This document shows positions 25,497-37,667 of a DNA stretch of 64,000 nucleotides, piece by piece. Every line of letters starts with the position of its first letter. Within the stretch, counting starts at the first letter, position 1. Origin of the DNA: Elmis aenea (Eukaryota > Arthropoda > Insecta > Coleoptera > Elmidae); contig OX393578.1 in assembly GCA_947652605.1 (NCBI GenBank), positions 62,069,415 to 62,133,414 of the forward strand, read 5' to 3'. Position numbers and translations under genes: made by a program. The notes under the pieces were generated by a model, which did no database searches, was not told the DNA's origin, and saw only the letters and a list, made by a program, of their open reading frames with translations.

Positions 25497-26450
25497 CTAT
25501 ATTAAAATATTGTTACTATAGTCTAGGGGGACTCTTTTCAAACCAGCATTATCTAGGAGCTGCAGCACCTCGGTGTTGCCATGGGAGTGAAGTCTTTCTT
25601 CGTGCTTTTCTGCGAACGTTGTGATATCTTCTCTGACGGTTGGCATCTTCAGATCTCTGTGTAGGTGGTCATTCCGATAGTACCATGGAGCATCGATAAT
25701 ACCTTGGAACACTCTATTTTGAAAGACGTGGATCTTATCTACGTTGCTTTTGGCTGCACATCCCCAGAGCTGAACCCTATAAGTCCAGACTGGCTTAAGG
25801 ATTTCTTTGTATAGTAGCATCTTATTATGCACAGACAATTGTGATTTTCTTCCGATCAGAAAGTACTTTTTTTTTTGTATTTAAGGTTCTTTTCTTTATG
25901 TGTTCTTTCCATTGAAGACGAATATCCAAATTCATTTCCAAGTATTTTGCTGTATCGCATTGTGGGATTTTGGAATTGTTTATTGATATCGGGAATTGTT
26001 CATTTTGCTTGTAAGTAAAGTCAATATGCGCTGATTTACTCTCGTTGATTCTTACTCTCCACCTCTTAGTCCAATCGGTTACTCTGTGGCATGCTTCTTG
26101 AAGCTTAGCAGCTGTTTCTACATTGTTATCACCAATTGCCAAGATGGCTGTATCGTCAGCAAAAGTTGTAATTGTGACGTTTTGAATTCCTAAGCAAGTA
26201 TAAAATAGGTCCCAAAACACTGCCTTGGGGTACTCATGCATTTATATTTCTCATGGTCGAGTAATCTCTCTCTTGCTTGACACGAAACATTCGATCGGAT
26301 ATGTAAGATTTTAATATTTTGGCATATTGTTTTGGCAAAATGTTCTTTAGCTTCTTCTCTAGTCCCTCATGCCAGACTTTGTCAAACGCCTGGCCTACTT
26401 CTAGGAATATGGCTGAGCATTTTTTTTCTGATAGGTATATGAAGCATGAA
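25497..26450 (-). mobile_element. Jockey-like LINE, 5'-truncated RT region
   Basis: Minus-strand reading from 26440 down: EVGQAFDKVWHEGL, then SYISDRMFRVKQERD, a stop, VPQGSVLGP, then TTFADDTAILAIGDN (catalytic Asp pair), KCDTAKYLE-like and LDIRLQWKEHI blocks, and finally LYKEILKPVWTYRVQLWGCA with a tail ending near 25497. Motif order and spacing match the palm and thumb of Jockey-clade reverse transcriptases. The frame changes at the VPQGSVLGP region and again near the T-run at about 25866-25876, so the copy is inactive. The 5' end is lost near 26450, leaving no endonuclease or ORF1. Confidence 0.88.
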
Positions 26451-28504
26451 GCAAACTTATTAATATGAATTCCGTAGTAAACTTTTAGAAATTGTATTCT
26501 TCAATGTGTGTATTGCATAAAACTACGTAGATATTATTTTTGTGAACATTTTGTTGAAAGTCAAATGATTTTTTGACAATATTGCTACTCCTTGTATTAA
26601 TATTATTAAGTGAAATGTATTAAGAAATAATTTCAAACAAAGTCTTAACGGAAATAAAAAAGCCTTTCTATTTTTAAACACGGAATCGATTCATCAATTT
26701 CATGAACCAATAGATGGTGCAATGAACTAAATGTTAAACAATACGGTCATTTTGAAATAAGCTTATCGGCAAACACCGTTTAAAAAGAATGATGGCATCA
26801 AATAAAAATTGCTAAAATAACGGGGAAACATCATTTATTATATTTGCGTAGGTGATTCCAAAGTTATTACCGTATGTCAGCGTGCCAAATGAATGAATGC
26901 CAATTCGTTATGTCTTGGATTTCTAATCAGGAAATGCGTTATAGGTTGACGATCTTGGCAAACCACGTCTTGATATTTTAAGAAAAGTTGAAACAGTGAA
27001 GACGCTTAATTTTTTTTAAATGTCGGTAATAGCTGTGTTACACTGAGATTAAATCTGCTGAAATTATATAGCAATCAAAACGAACATAAATATATTTTAT
27101 CATTGCTGTTTAACTTGAAAAAAAAAGTCCATGACGCCGATACATTCACAAATTTATGTTATCGAAAAAATACTAAAATCTATTCCGCATGTGTGGGCGT
27201 TTAAGAGTTATTAAATTATAACTTTGTCACTTCTAAAGCAAATAAGTCATTAATTTTTTGCCCGGCGGCTTTAAATCAGAGTCGAAAACTAATATATTCA
27301 GCAAAATTATGACCATTGCCATGGGCACAACCTGCTTAATTATGGGTTTGATATAAAATATTTAGTTTTAAGTGCTACCTAAAGGTTTTTAATAGTTTTG
27401 ACAACGCCTTTTGTTAACATTCTTGCATAATTTTGGGTACCTAAAACCATCTTGGTCAATGAAAAGTTGACAGTTACTTCCTAAAAAGAAGTTATATCAG
27501 GAAAAAACTATTAAGTTATTTTCCTTATAATTAAATGATTAAAACAGCAAACCTTCAAGAACTTAAGTAAAGTTTTTATGTTACCATGCATATTTAAGGT
27601 AAATTTGGACTGTGTCAGTTTTTAAATATGAAAGCGAACATTATTATTGTCATGCACCCACTTTACAGAATGTAAATCGATTTTTTTCCCTCTTCAGATC
27701 GTTTATATAATGTCCCTAAGACAATCTTAATAATTCTACACATTTGATAAATGTTTGAATTACGTGATTCAGTACTTAATGTGTTTTTACAATTAATATT
27801 GTCAGTGAGGTCATAAAAACCAAGTATCGTTGATAAGTTATAAAGAATTTTGTTTATAGAACTCAGTGCAGAGCTGTAAATCGTGTCATAATGTTTTAAA
27901 TAAATTAACCCAAGAATGGCACTTAAAATAGTGCAAAAATCCTAAACTGCCACAACTTTTCAATGTATTAAATTATCGATTATTTTATAAATAACCCATA
28001 TTAAGCTTGCTACACGTTTAGTTACCATAACAACGCCAGGTCGAGGTTTAAATTACGAAATAAAAGTGTACTGATATATTACCATGCTAATTGGTACATA
28101 CATAGCTAGTTATATAATATTAATAACATACTCTTAAAAGGCCGTGTAAATCCTATAGTCCCAGATTCCTAAAATACTGTGCATCCTTATAGGCTTGTTT
28201 ATTTAAAATTCCTAGCTGTTTTAGGTGCTTATTAAAATCCAGCATCTCGTAATTGTTTTAATCTTAAGTGATCAGACGAATTGGCGACGTAACACATAAA
28301 TGGATGTAACGTTATGGGAAATATTCGTCCTTGCGTGCATAATTTAAAGGTAGTCTTTAAGGCTTGTCCTAGATGATGGAAAACAGGTGCTAGACATGGG
28401 CCTAACTATTTTTTTTATAAATGCATTTGAATAATACAACTTATTTCGATGCCTATAATAGTAGCACCTGTGTGAAATAATAAAATTTAAAATTATATTA
28501 TTAT

Positions 28505-28820
28505 TATTATTTAGTAATGAGTCCTGTTAGGAGGTGTAGGACTGTAGAGTTGTGTTGTGCTGGTTTTTTCCATGTGATCTTGCTTCATAGTCTTTTTGGT
28601 TGACCTTTCTTCTTTCATTCTGTAAAAGTGACCCAACCATCCCAGCTGTCTTTCTTGTATTTTTGTTTCAAGTGATTTTATCTTTAATTGTTCTCTATAC
28701 ATATGTTTCATTTCTGATTCTATCTTTTTTGGTTTTTCCTTGTCTTTTTCTTAGAAATCTCATTTCTGCTGTATTCACTCGGCTACTATTTTTAGGAGCT
28801 AGTTCTACATTTTTCTACAA
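28505..28820 (-). mobile_element. LINE 3' remnant, same family as 40995-41800
   Basis: Minus-strand translation starts MKHMYREQLKIKSLETKIQE and continues RQLGWLGHFYRMKEERSTKK. The element at 41142-41381 has nearly the same residues (YREQLKIKSVETKIQERQL), and the 3' flanks also match (both contain GTGTTGTGCTG and GGTGTAGGACTGT). Relative to that copy, this one lacks the segment between the basic block and the 3' flank, an internal deletion. The minus-strand 3' end runs into an AAT/ATT microsatellite at 28498-28512, typical of RTE-like tails. Confidence 0.8.
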
Positions 28821-30047
28821 TTAATGTATATTGTTGGTTTTTAAACCTCTTCTCTTTCCTTAATAATAAGCCCGAAACTTATGCAATCCTATCATATTTA
28901 GACCACCTTGTAACTCGCCCAGCTTTCTCGCCTCCTTGGACAATGCGTCGAGTTAATTTGGAGATCGTTTACTTTCTTGTATTGTTGAACCTGTAGTAAC
29001 CGCGTAATGGCCCATATTTGGAGGTACATACAGTTATTTAGCGCATTATCTTTAATCGACTCGAACAATACTATTTATTATCCCCACCCAGTTGAATACC
29101 GATTTAAAACTGCAGTCGGCAATCGTCTGCATATCGCAAAAAGCGTGCATCGGTTGAATTAACGAAGAACGTATTAACGATGACCTTAATAAAACGATGA
29201 AAGTAGCCCTTCATTGAGAATTTATCGTAAAATGATCGCAGATGTTGTAGTTTTGTTTAAAGTACCGCCAAGTATTAGATATCTTGAGTTATCGGTGTCA
29301 CAACATTTCTTAGGTAATCTGAAAAAAGCTCTGGAGCAATAATTCATTGGCTAATCAAAATATTCTGAGAGATAAAAATACATGAAAAGTTTTTTGCACT
29401 TTTTCGACCAAAAATCAAATGGCTTCAAACTTCGTTTACACGTTATGTATGGCCAAATTAACACTAAGATTTTTTATCTTCCGTAAAAAAAAATGGAAAA
29501 AGTGCTAAGACTTTTTTAGTTTCTGGTTACATTAACTACTACCGTTTATTGTCATAAGATGATGTCAGCCTTATTAATATTCGTCTTACAAGCCTAAACG
29601 ACGGATTCTTCTTAGAACGTAACCCGCCTCTCTCTTCCAACGAAACTCTTGCGGTTTTAAGTCGCTTATCAACTTTTTCCCCCACAAAGGAAGTGTTGCT
29701 AATGCTCAAGCATAATTTGTTATGTTATGTGTATCGGATACTCTGCATTCAACTACAAACTCTTGACAAATACCGTCTATTAATATCCTCTATTTACGCG
29801 GTATGTCATTGACATCCACCGAGTAACGACGGTTTTAACACTGGCCTATGTTAACTCTCCTATGAAAACTCTCCTATGAAAATAAATCAAGACATCCTAT
29901 ATGATATATGTCGCTTTATGTGTATGGTATGCAATTACTGCAGAATCTGCTGTGTTCACGGTGAGCTAATAAACCTAATTCATGTCGCATGGATAGTTTA
30001 TAAATCGTAGCGTTGCGCGTATACGGGGTGGCTCAAAATGTTTCTAG

Positions 30048-31254
30048 TGTTAGGATGCCTTTTTGAATAATTAATAACTGGGGCGTTAACTACTTTAGTT
30101 TACATGGTTCGTATTATTTTACTTACAAGTTTAGTGTTATTTATTATAAACACACGGGTTCCCGAGGCAGGCAGAGGCTGAAGCCAAGCGATTGGTGCAA
30201 AGGTGTATGCAGCGTACATAAAACAAAGAAGCTTGTGCCACTGATAACATTTAATAATTAGTAACAATTATGTACTCACCGGGGGGAACCCACCCCCGCG
30301 TGTGATGCTGGATCGCCAGGGTTAATATAAGCCCATCACCATATTACAGTAACACACAAATCTCCAATAAAGCCAAGCATAAAACAACAAGGTGGTCTCA
30401 CTCGCACACAAAGCTGAAAGGCAAAGCATGGCGTCCCACGCATTATATAAATTAGCATGTGTATCAACATACACCCTGGATCTCAATCCAGTACAACTCC
30501 TGGACAACACTCCAGCTCAGCAACCTGGACAACAGCTATCAGACTCTCTGGTCACGTTGGGTACCGTTGGCATGCTTTGATGGCACCTGGGTGGACCCTC
30601 CGGCGTACGACCGGATCCCCACGCTTAAAGCGCCTCCTCACCCAGGTGTACCCTCATGGGGGCACCCCCCATAGGGCACCTACGGCCGGGAGGTGGACCC
30701 GCAAGCCCACTACCCCCCCAGCACCCTGTATGGAGAAATGGAGAGAAATTAGCAGCATGATTAGTACATTACCAAATGATTGCAATCCAAAACACAATAA
30801 CACAAATAGCACATTAACATAATAATACCCAATAACTGCAGTAGTACTTTACTAAAGGCCATCTAATACAATCGCATACTACATGCACTACACAATGGCT
30901 AGCCAACCCTTTATCTTATAACCTCACAGCATCACATACATATAACATGTATAATTCTAACAGCTTATACTAAGACTGTCGAAAGTGAACTGTATATCTC
31001 GAGTGTCCCCCGCAAGGGGTTGCGTCTGGCCGACACATAATATAAACAGTCTTGGGTCACTTTACCTGCCTCCAACGAAACCAAGAACTAAAACGCAACA
31101 TGCTATCTTTGTTTAAATGTAACATATGCTTCAGTGTATAATGAACGTAATTATTAGCATCTTAAATCCAATAACTAACTATTATCTTAGTTTATCGAAT
31201 ATCATAAACAGAAAATAAAGGTAAAATACCTTAGACAAAAATATGAGCCTTTCA
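30048..31254 (-). repeat. left LTR copy (1207 bp)
   Basis: This copy lies 1437 bp from its partner. Its middle (about 30470-30750) is strikingly GC-rich for this locus and holds a 7-bp-stem hairpin (ATGGGGG CAC CCCCCAT). Open frames of up to 121 codons occur there on the plus strand but resemble no known protein and run against the inferred orientation. In minus orientation a TATATAA (30444-30450) lies upstream of an AATAAA (30140-30145), compatible with U3-R-U5 order. Confidence 0.9.
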
Positions 31255-31484
31255 TTCGGCCAACCTGACAAAAATCGCGTCCTCGCGATTACTTATGAAG
31301 ATGTTTACATGTCATTAAATTTTTATTGTTCTCAACACTTATCAAGTTACTGTTTAGCTTAGTTTAGATTTATGTTTTTTTTTTTTTTGCAACCAATTAT
31401 TTTGCATACAATTTTGAATTAATTATTTCGAATTAAACTTGCATTCAGCCACTGCACTGCTCGAGTTGATCCCACTTCTGATAC
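31255..31484 (-). other. internal segment of the LTR element (230 bp)
   Basis: It contains a plausible primer-binding site at the right end (minus strand from 31484) and a gypsy-like 3' end at the left, with an A-run (T-run at about 31376-31389) between. There is no coding frame. This is what remains after loss of gag-pol, or the whole interior of a TRIM-like family. Confidence 0.6.
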
Positions 31485-32691
31485 TGTTAGGATGCCTTTT
31501 TGAATAATTAATAACTGGGGCGTTAACTACTTTAGTTTACATGGTTCGTATTATTTTACTTACAAGTTTAGTGTTATTTATTATAAACACACGGGTTCCC
31601 GAGGCAGGCAGAGGCTGAAGCCAAGCGATTGGTGCAAAGGTGTATGCAGCGTACATAAAACAAAGAAGCTTGTGCCACTGATAACATTTAATAATTAGTA
31701 ACAATTATGTACTCACCGGGGGGAACCCACCCCCGCGTGTGATGCTGGATCGCCAGGGTTAATATAAGCCCATCACCATATTACAGTAACACACAAATCT
31801 CCAATAAAGCCAAGCATAAAACAACAAGGTGGTCTCACTCGCACACAAAGCTGAAAGGCAAAGCATGGCGTCCCACGCATTATATAAATTAGCATGTGTA
31901 TCAACATACACCCTGGATCTCAATCCAGTACAACTCCTGGACAACACTCCAGCTCAGCAACCTGGACAACAGCTATCAGACTCTCTGGTCACGTTGGGTA
32001 CCGTTGGCATGCTTTGATGGCACCTGGGTGGACCCTCCGGCGTACGACCGGATCCCCACGCTTAAAGCGCCTCCTCACCCAGGTGTACCCTCATGGGGGC
32101 ACCCCCCATAGGGCACCTACGGCCGGGAGGTGGACCCGCAAGCCCACTACCCCCCCAGCACCCTGTATGGAGAAATGGAGAGAAATTAGCAGCATGATTA
32201 GTACATTACCAAATGATTGCAATCCAAAACACAATAACACAAATAGCACATTAACATAATAATACCCAATAACTGCAGTAGTACTTTACTAAAGGCCATC
32301 TAATACAATCGCATACTACATGCACTACACAATGGCTAGCCAACCCTTTATCTTATAACCTCACAGCATCACATACATATAACATGTATAATTCTAACAG
32401 CTTATACTAAGACTGTCGAAAGTGAACTGTATATCTCGAGTGTCCCCCGCAAGGGGTTGCGTCTGGCCGACACATAATATAAACAGTCTTGGGTCACTTT
32501 ACCTGCCTCCAACGAAACCAAGAACTAAAACGCAACATGCTATCTTTGTTTAAATGTAACATATGCTTCAGTGTATAATGAACGTAATTATTAGCATCTT
32601 AAATCCAATAACTAACTATTATCTTAGTTTATCGAATATCATAAACAGAAAATAAAGGTAAAATACCTTAGACAAAAATATGAGCCTTTCA
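31485..32691 (-). repeat. right LTR copy (1207 bp)
   Basis: No base difference from the left LTR was found in the parts compared, and all the short open frames in it translate identically. It is followed by the CTAG target duplication at 32692-32695. In the inferred minus orientation this is the 5' LTR. Confidence 0.9.
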
Positions 32692-34442
32692 CTAGCCAGA
32701 AAATGCTTGGATAAACGTCACTGAAAATTTGGGACATGAAACCCCTATTTTTTTTATCATATTTTGTACTGTACAGGACAAAAATTTGAGTTTTAGCCTT
32801 TTGCCCGGGCGCTATTATAATTTTTTGAAATCGAAACGTTAGTATTGTCATGAATTTTTGGAATGCTTTCATTAATTCAAGGATAAAATTTCAATTTCGG
32901 TCCAAACGAAAGATTTTGAAGTGGTACCATCTATACTTTTTTGTGTATTCGTTTTCTTTTGAAAATTTTGTTATAACGATGTATCACAATCAGACATTTG
33001 TTTTTCAAATAACAGGATTTCGAAAAGTTTATTTTAAGGATCTTTGTATTTCTTAATGATTTCCGATAATTCAATGAGAAAGCTCTGAAGCTTTTACTAC
33101 TGTTTTCACTTTTATTGTATCATTGGAATTAAAGTTGTATTCAAGCAAAAACTGGCAATCTGAATTAAAATTAAATTTCCGGATCATATTAATTTTTTTA
33201 AATAGAAATCCCAGTTTTTTGTAGCTCCTGTCCGAAATACCGAACTTTCATTTAATGTCTAACAATCTTATTCTTATTAACGTTCCCAATAATTTGAAAT
33301 GATTAAATGCCTTCAGCTTATGTTATGGTTTTCGACATTTTCAAAATTTTAAGGCCATTTTTAAAACGTAATAATGTTTATGATACGTCCTTGCAAAGAA
33401 CATTTGTTGAAGAATTTGGTTGTCTATTATTCCTTGAGACACTATTCCGGTATACGTGCTTCTGTGCTAATCGAATTTGTAATAAGATTTCTACTCGCAT
33501 TGTTCTGTTTTCTTTTTTTTTTAAACCGTTTATATTTCGTCATATATCTGAGTAATACTTTTACGCTACGAATGAATTCTAATTTCATTATTTTCATTTA
33601 ACCTTAAACTGTGTTCAAACGCGTTTACATTTATATGTAAAAGTTGTTACGGTGAATCCAAGCGATAAATTATGATTTTAAATTATTCTTTTACATTGTG
33701 TAATAGCTGTATGACATATTAGTGCACATAATTCTACACAGAAAATACTGTGCCCAAAGTTCTGTTCAAAAGAAAACTTTTATTGCAGACTTATTTGATT
33801 GAATTATTATAACAACTCTGCAAATCACAAATCAGGTTTGTTGCTTAAGAATAGGCAATGTCTTTGTGGCAATTAAGGTTGTATGTAAACCTCGGTAACT
33901 TGATAGATTTTGAAAAAAACGTATGCACATTGTTTGTGCAGAATTATATGCCTTTAGAAAGGACAGTTTTATACTATTTACATCACAAAATATACATCTA
34001 TCTCGTATGTTTTTGCACTGACACCTTTGTTCAAATACAAAATTTTTACTTTGAGAATTACCAACAATTGCACGGACGTTAAATCCCATTAATATTCCGG
34101 AAAAGTAAAATACATAAATTTCCGTCATTACTATCGCAATATTTGCTTTTCTATGATGTTTATTATTAGAATTGAGGTGGCGTTGGGTGTTGTAAATAAT
34201 GCATTCTTGTTCAAACGAAACGATGACGTTTATATTTCCAATTAACGCACATTATGCCTGCGTAATGCCTTGAATAATAATGATCGTATTAGGTGAAAAT
34301 AACTTAAGCCATTACAATATTTATTTGACGAATACATACTTTAACAAAATAAAACCACACGATTTTTTTTTAGTACCAAAATTGTCATTGAGTGGCAAAT
34401 GTATCTGATGCCTGCAAAATTGCTGTTTGAATATAAATAGGA

Positions 34443-34530
34443 GTAGTTCAAATGCTGCAAAAATGTAGTTCTAATGTAACAAAAATGTAGGTCGAATGTA
34501 GAAAAAATGTAGTTCATATGTGACAAAAAT
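34443..34530. repeat. 22-bp tandem repeat, four copies
   Basis: Units begin at 34443, 34465, 34487 and 34509 with variants of GTAGTTCAAATG and include an AAAAATG segment. The period is exactly 22 bp, with several substitutions between copies. No function is suggested. Confidence 0.85.
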
Positions 34531-37500
34531 ATTTTTGCTTAAACAAACACGCTTTTCTTTACATGTATCGTGCTGTTTTTCTATTTTGATACTTTTTCGA
34601 AAATTGTTCTATTTATAAGAAAGTCCCCAACATTCTTTTTTGTTATTATTTAGAGGTAATTTTTTTATATTAAACGCACACTGAGGCCTCGTTATAACAC
34701 AAACATATTCAACTACTTAACATGTTATGAAATCGGTGGCCAATGTAATTTATCTTGTTACGCCCAAGCCAAAATTTTCAAGTGTTCTTCAACGTGCGCC
34801 GACATCCTCATTGTTCTGCGTTACATCACAAGTTACTAATGGCCACACACGGTAGATTCGTATAATTATCATACTTTCTTTTGTCGTGGCACCCACCTAC
34901 AGTGAATTATTTGTTTTGTTAAGATAAGGATCACAGTAAATGGCGTCTTGTTACCGACATCGTTTAGTAGAAGCAGTATTAAGTTTAATTAGAATTAATT
35001 AACGTTTTAGATCAAATGATACTGTTGGCACGGCTTGTTTAATAACTGAAAGGTCATTTAGGGAATGATTATTCGGATTATTATTACAACCAATTTTGAT
35101 AATAATCTTTATGGTGGTCCAAACAAACTGGAATCTTTTTATTCACTTATAGCTTCTTGATTTGCCATTTTATTAAGATTTTGGACGTAAACGTCAAACG
35201 AAAATGTTGCGTTATCATTTCGACTTTCCCATTTTTCCTAAATTCAGTTTTATACAAGCAATTAATGCACTAGCGTTATCAAAATGGATCGAAGCTTTAC
35301 AGCAATCACCTTTTAAATAAAGAATGTGTGCTTTAAGTAGTAAGTTACTTGCAGTTGACTAAATTTGTACTGGTTGGGATTTACTGCAACGATATTCCTG
35401 ATTGGCACATCGTTCCATAATCCTTAAGAGTTATTTACGGCCTATCTCCGTGTGTGGTCATCTTTATCTTTATAGCTATCATATTTTTCGAAAGTTACCG
35501 TACAAGTGACTGTTTAATAGGAAACAACCTTTCAAACACTGCACAGTTCAGCCAATTTAGATTTTTCTATCACATAATTCTTTTTGTGTAATCGCTTTTA
35601 CAATACTGCGAATGGGATAAAGGTATTTGTGATGGAAAATATTGACTTGTGTACGCACAATCTTCAAATAGGCTATTTCATGGGTAATTAATTTTGCGTA
35701 TTGGGTAACGACGCGCAGCCATGCATCTTATTAATTTGGGCTAGACAGACGAAAACTAAAATCAGGTTGATGCATAAGGTCGTAGCATTTTTATTAAATT
35801 TATTTTGGCAATTTTTTGAGTCTACGCCTGAAGAAATCCGGGGGTTTGCAGGTGAAGATCTTCAAAGTTTTGAAGAGCAGCGTCGTTATTAAAAGAGATT
35901 ATTTGGAGATAGTTGGATAGAGAGAGAAAAATTTATTATTTTGCTATATTTAATGAAAACTGTTTTGGCTTAAAGATGGACAAAAGTCGCGGGTCAGAAT
36001 TTCTTGTGTGAATGTCCCTTGGTGAACTGTGAGCAATAACTGAAAACAAAATCGTAAGTGGAATGAAATATGTGCTATAAATGCACTTACGTGTCGCAAA
36101 AGTATTAACACGACGTTTACAGAACATTATACATGCTAAAAAGTGCGAGTGTGTCAAAGTATAGGAAGAATTGCCGCAGTTCCTTATAAGGCAACATCAA
36201 ACATACCTCGTACACTGGTGGGCAGTATCGCGTTACTAAAGTACTGGAATAAATCTGACCTCTTATAGAAACGTGACAATAACAAACTAGATGAAAGTGT
36301 CCAAAATTAAGGACCAAACAAATTTTTGGTATTTACTATCAGCTAAGATTCGCTTGTACAACTTCTTCTTTAAAAAATGTGGGAAGTCTTAGATTAATTT
36401 ATCCATTTAAAGTGATAAAATTGTCGTTAACTCGCGCGTAGCCACTATCAGTCAGTTTTAGCTCCAAAATTGGAATGACAGTCTTGTGGTATGATGTAAT
36501 CACTTCAGATTTTCCTCATAAATATGCTAATGCAAGCACTACGCGTATGTCAACTAATGAAATCATATTATACTTGTTAAGTAAAATTACTTTCTAATGT
36601 AATGGAGTGTCGGTTTACATTGAGGAGAATTTTCAAATTAAACAAAACATGACTTCCTTTTGTGTTGGGCGAATGCGAAATAAAATATGTGGTTTAAAAT
36701 ACACTGTGCTAAAAATAATTTACCTAAAATGGGGATATAAAGAAAATACAAGAGCTAAAAAGTCGATTAGAATAGAAAAAAGTGGCAAAATTTTGGGCTA
36801 ACTGAGGCGAATTTATTTTTAAATTTTAGGCAATTCTATTATTACGAAAATATCCTGAAAAATTCTTTATTTTCATTCAGTTTATTGCTATTGAACTCAT
36901 TAAACGAAAATACTTTTGTATCATGGAAAGGGATTTTAAATGGTACCGTTATCTGGGTCTACAAACAAATTAACGTGCATAAAAATTAATTCCCAACTTC
37001 ACTCAGCGTAAATCAGCAGTTTTTCTATTAACTACTTGATGTGTTGTGCATAAAAGGTATAATATTCTATAAATAATCCAATTATGCAAATGAATAACGC
37101 AATACAATGTCTGTAATTATTTTAACTAGCAGTAATTTGTATAATTTTCATTGTTATATTTCTGTTATATCACTTCTACGCAAGTGCATTTAGAAGAAAA
37201 AAAATTGCAACAATTATCTACGCACCTGAACATGTAGTCTATGATTATGTTTATCATCTGTGTTATCAGCACAGCCATTATTTGCATGCAATTTTATCTG
37301 CACTCCGATGCGCGCATTTAGAACACTGCAGGAAAGTCATCACGTCAGCAGGATTCGCGTTTGCTACGTTTTTGGGTCTCTCGCGTTTCAGGAATGCTTG
37401 ATAACAGCAGGAAATCCCTTTAAATTTTTAAAAGTCCTTTCGGTGGACGAACAACGTAGATTTTCTAAATGCAAATTAATACATCTCGAGCTTTTTTTTA

Positions 37501-37647
37501 AATTTTGAACAAACTTAAGGTCGAAATTGATTGCTTAGGGTTTCTTTAACAATATTACCCAAAAGAAATGCACTTGAAGCTTTTCCAAAATTTTAAAGAA
37601 TCGATTCGATTCTATTTTTTGTCAAGTTTTTCCACCATTATCAAAGC

Positions 37648-37667
37648 ACACGATAAGCTTATCGTGT
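37648..37667. repeat. 20-bp perfect palindrome
   Basis: ACACGATAAGCTTATCGTGT equals its own reverse complement over all 20 bases. It could bind a dimeric factor as an intronic site or simply be chance in AT-rich DNA; the GATAAG core appears on both strands, which is the GATA-factor consensus. Confidence 0.8.

Larger units (their letters stand above)
30048..32691 (-). mobile_element. compact LTR retroelement (LTR-230 bp-LTR), young, non-autonomous
   Basis: Two direct repeats of 1207 bp start TGTTAGG and end CTTTCA, giving TG...CA termini, and the whole is flanked by CTAG on both sides (30044-30047, 32692-32695), a 4-bp target duplication. The interior is only 230 bp. Orientation is inferred as minus: read that way, the interior begins GTATCAGAAGTGGGATC right after the LTR, suggesting a primer-binding site, and ends CGAGGACGCGATTTTTGTC, resembling the pol end plus polypurine region of Ty3/gypsy elements. 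No gag, protease, RT or integrase is encoded, so it must be mobilised in trans or be a deletion product. I found no difference between the LTRs on reading, so the insertion should be recent. Confidence 0.88.

Noticed and set aside
30457..30822. 121-codon plus-strand open frame in the LTR, repeated in the second copy
   Set aside because: The duplication simply reflects the two LTRs; no homology, and it runs against the inferred element orientation.
30972..31063. Self-cleaving ribozyme (hammerhead, twister or twister-sister) in the LTR
   Set aside because: A GAAA and a CCCGCAAGGG-like hairpin drew attention, but the conserved cores of these classes are not present on either strand as I read them.
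35701..35892. 63-codon plus-strand open frame ending in acidic residues
   Set aside because: The C-terminal part looks protein-like, but there is no acceptor, family match or continuation; not supportable as an exon.
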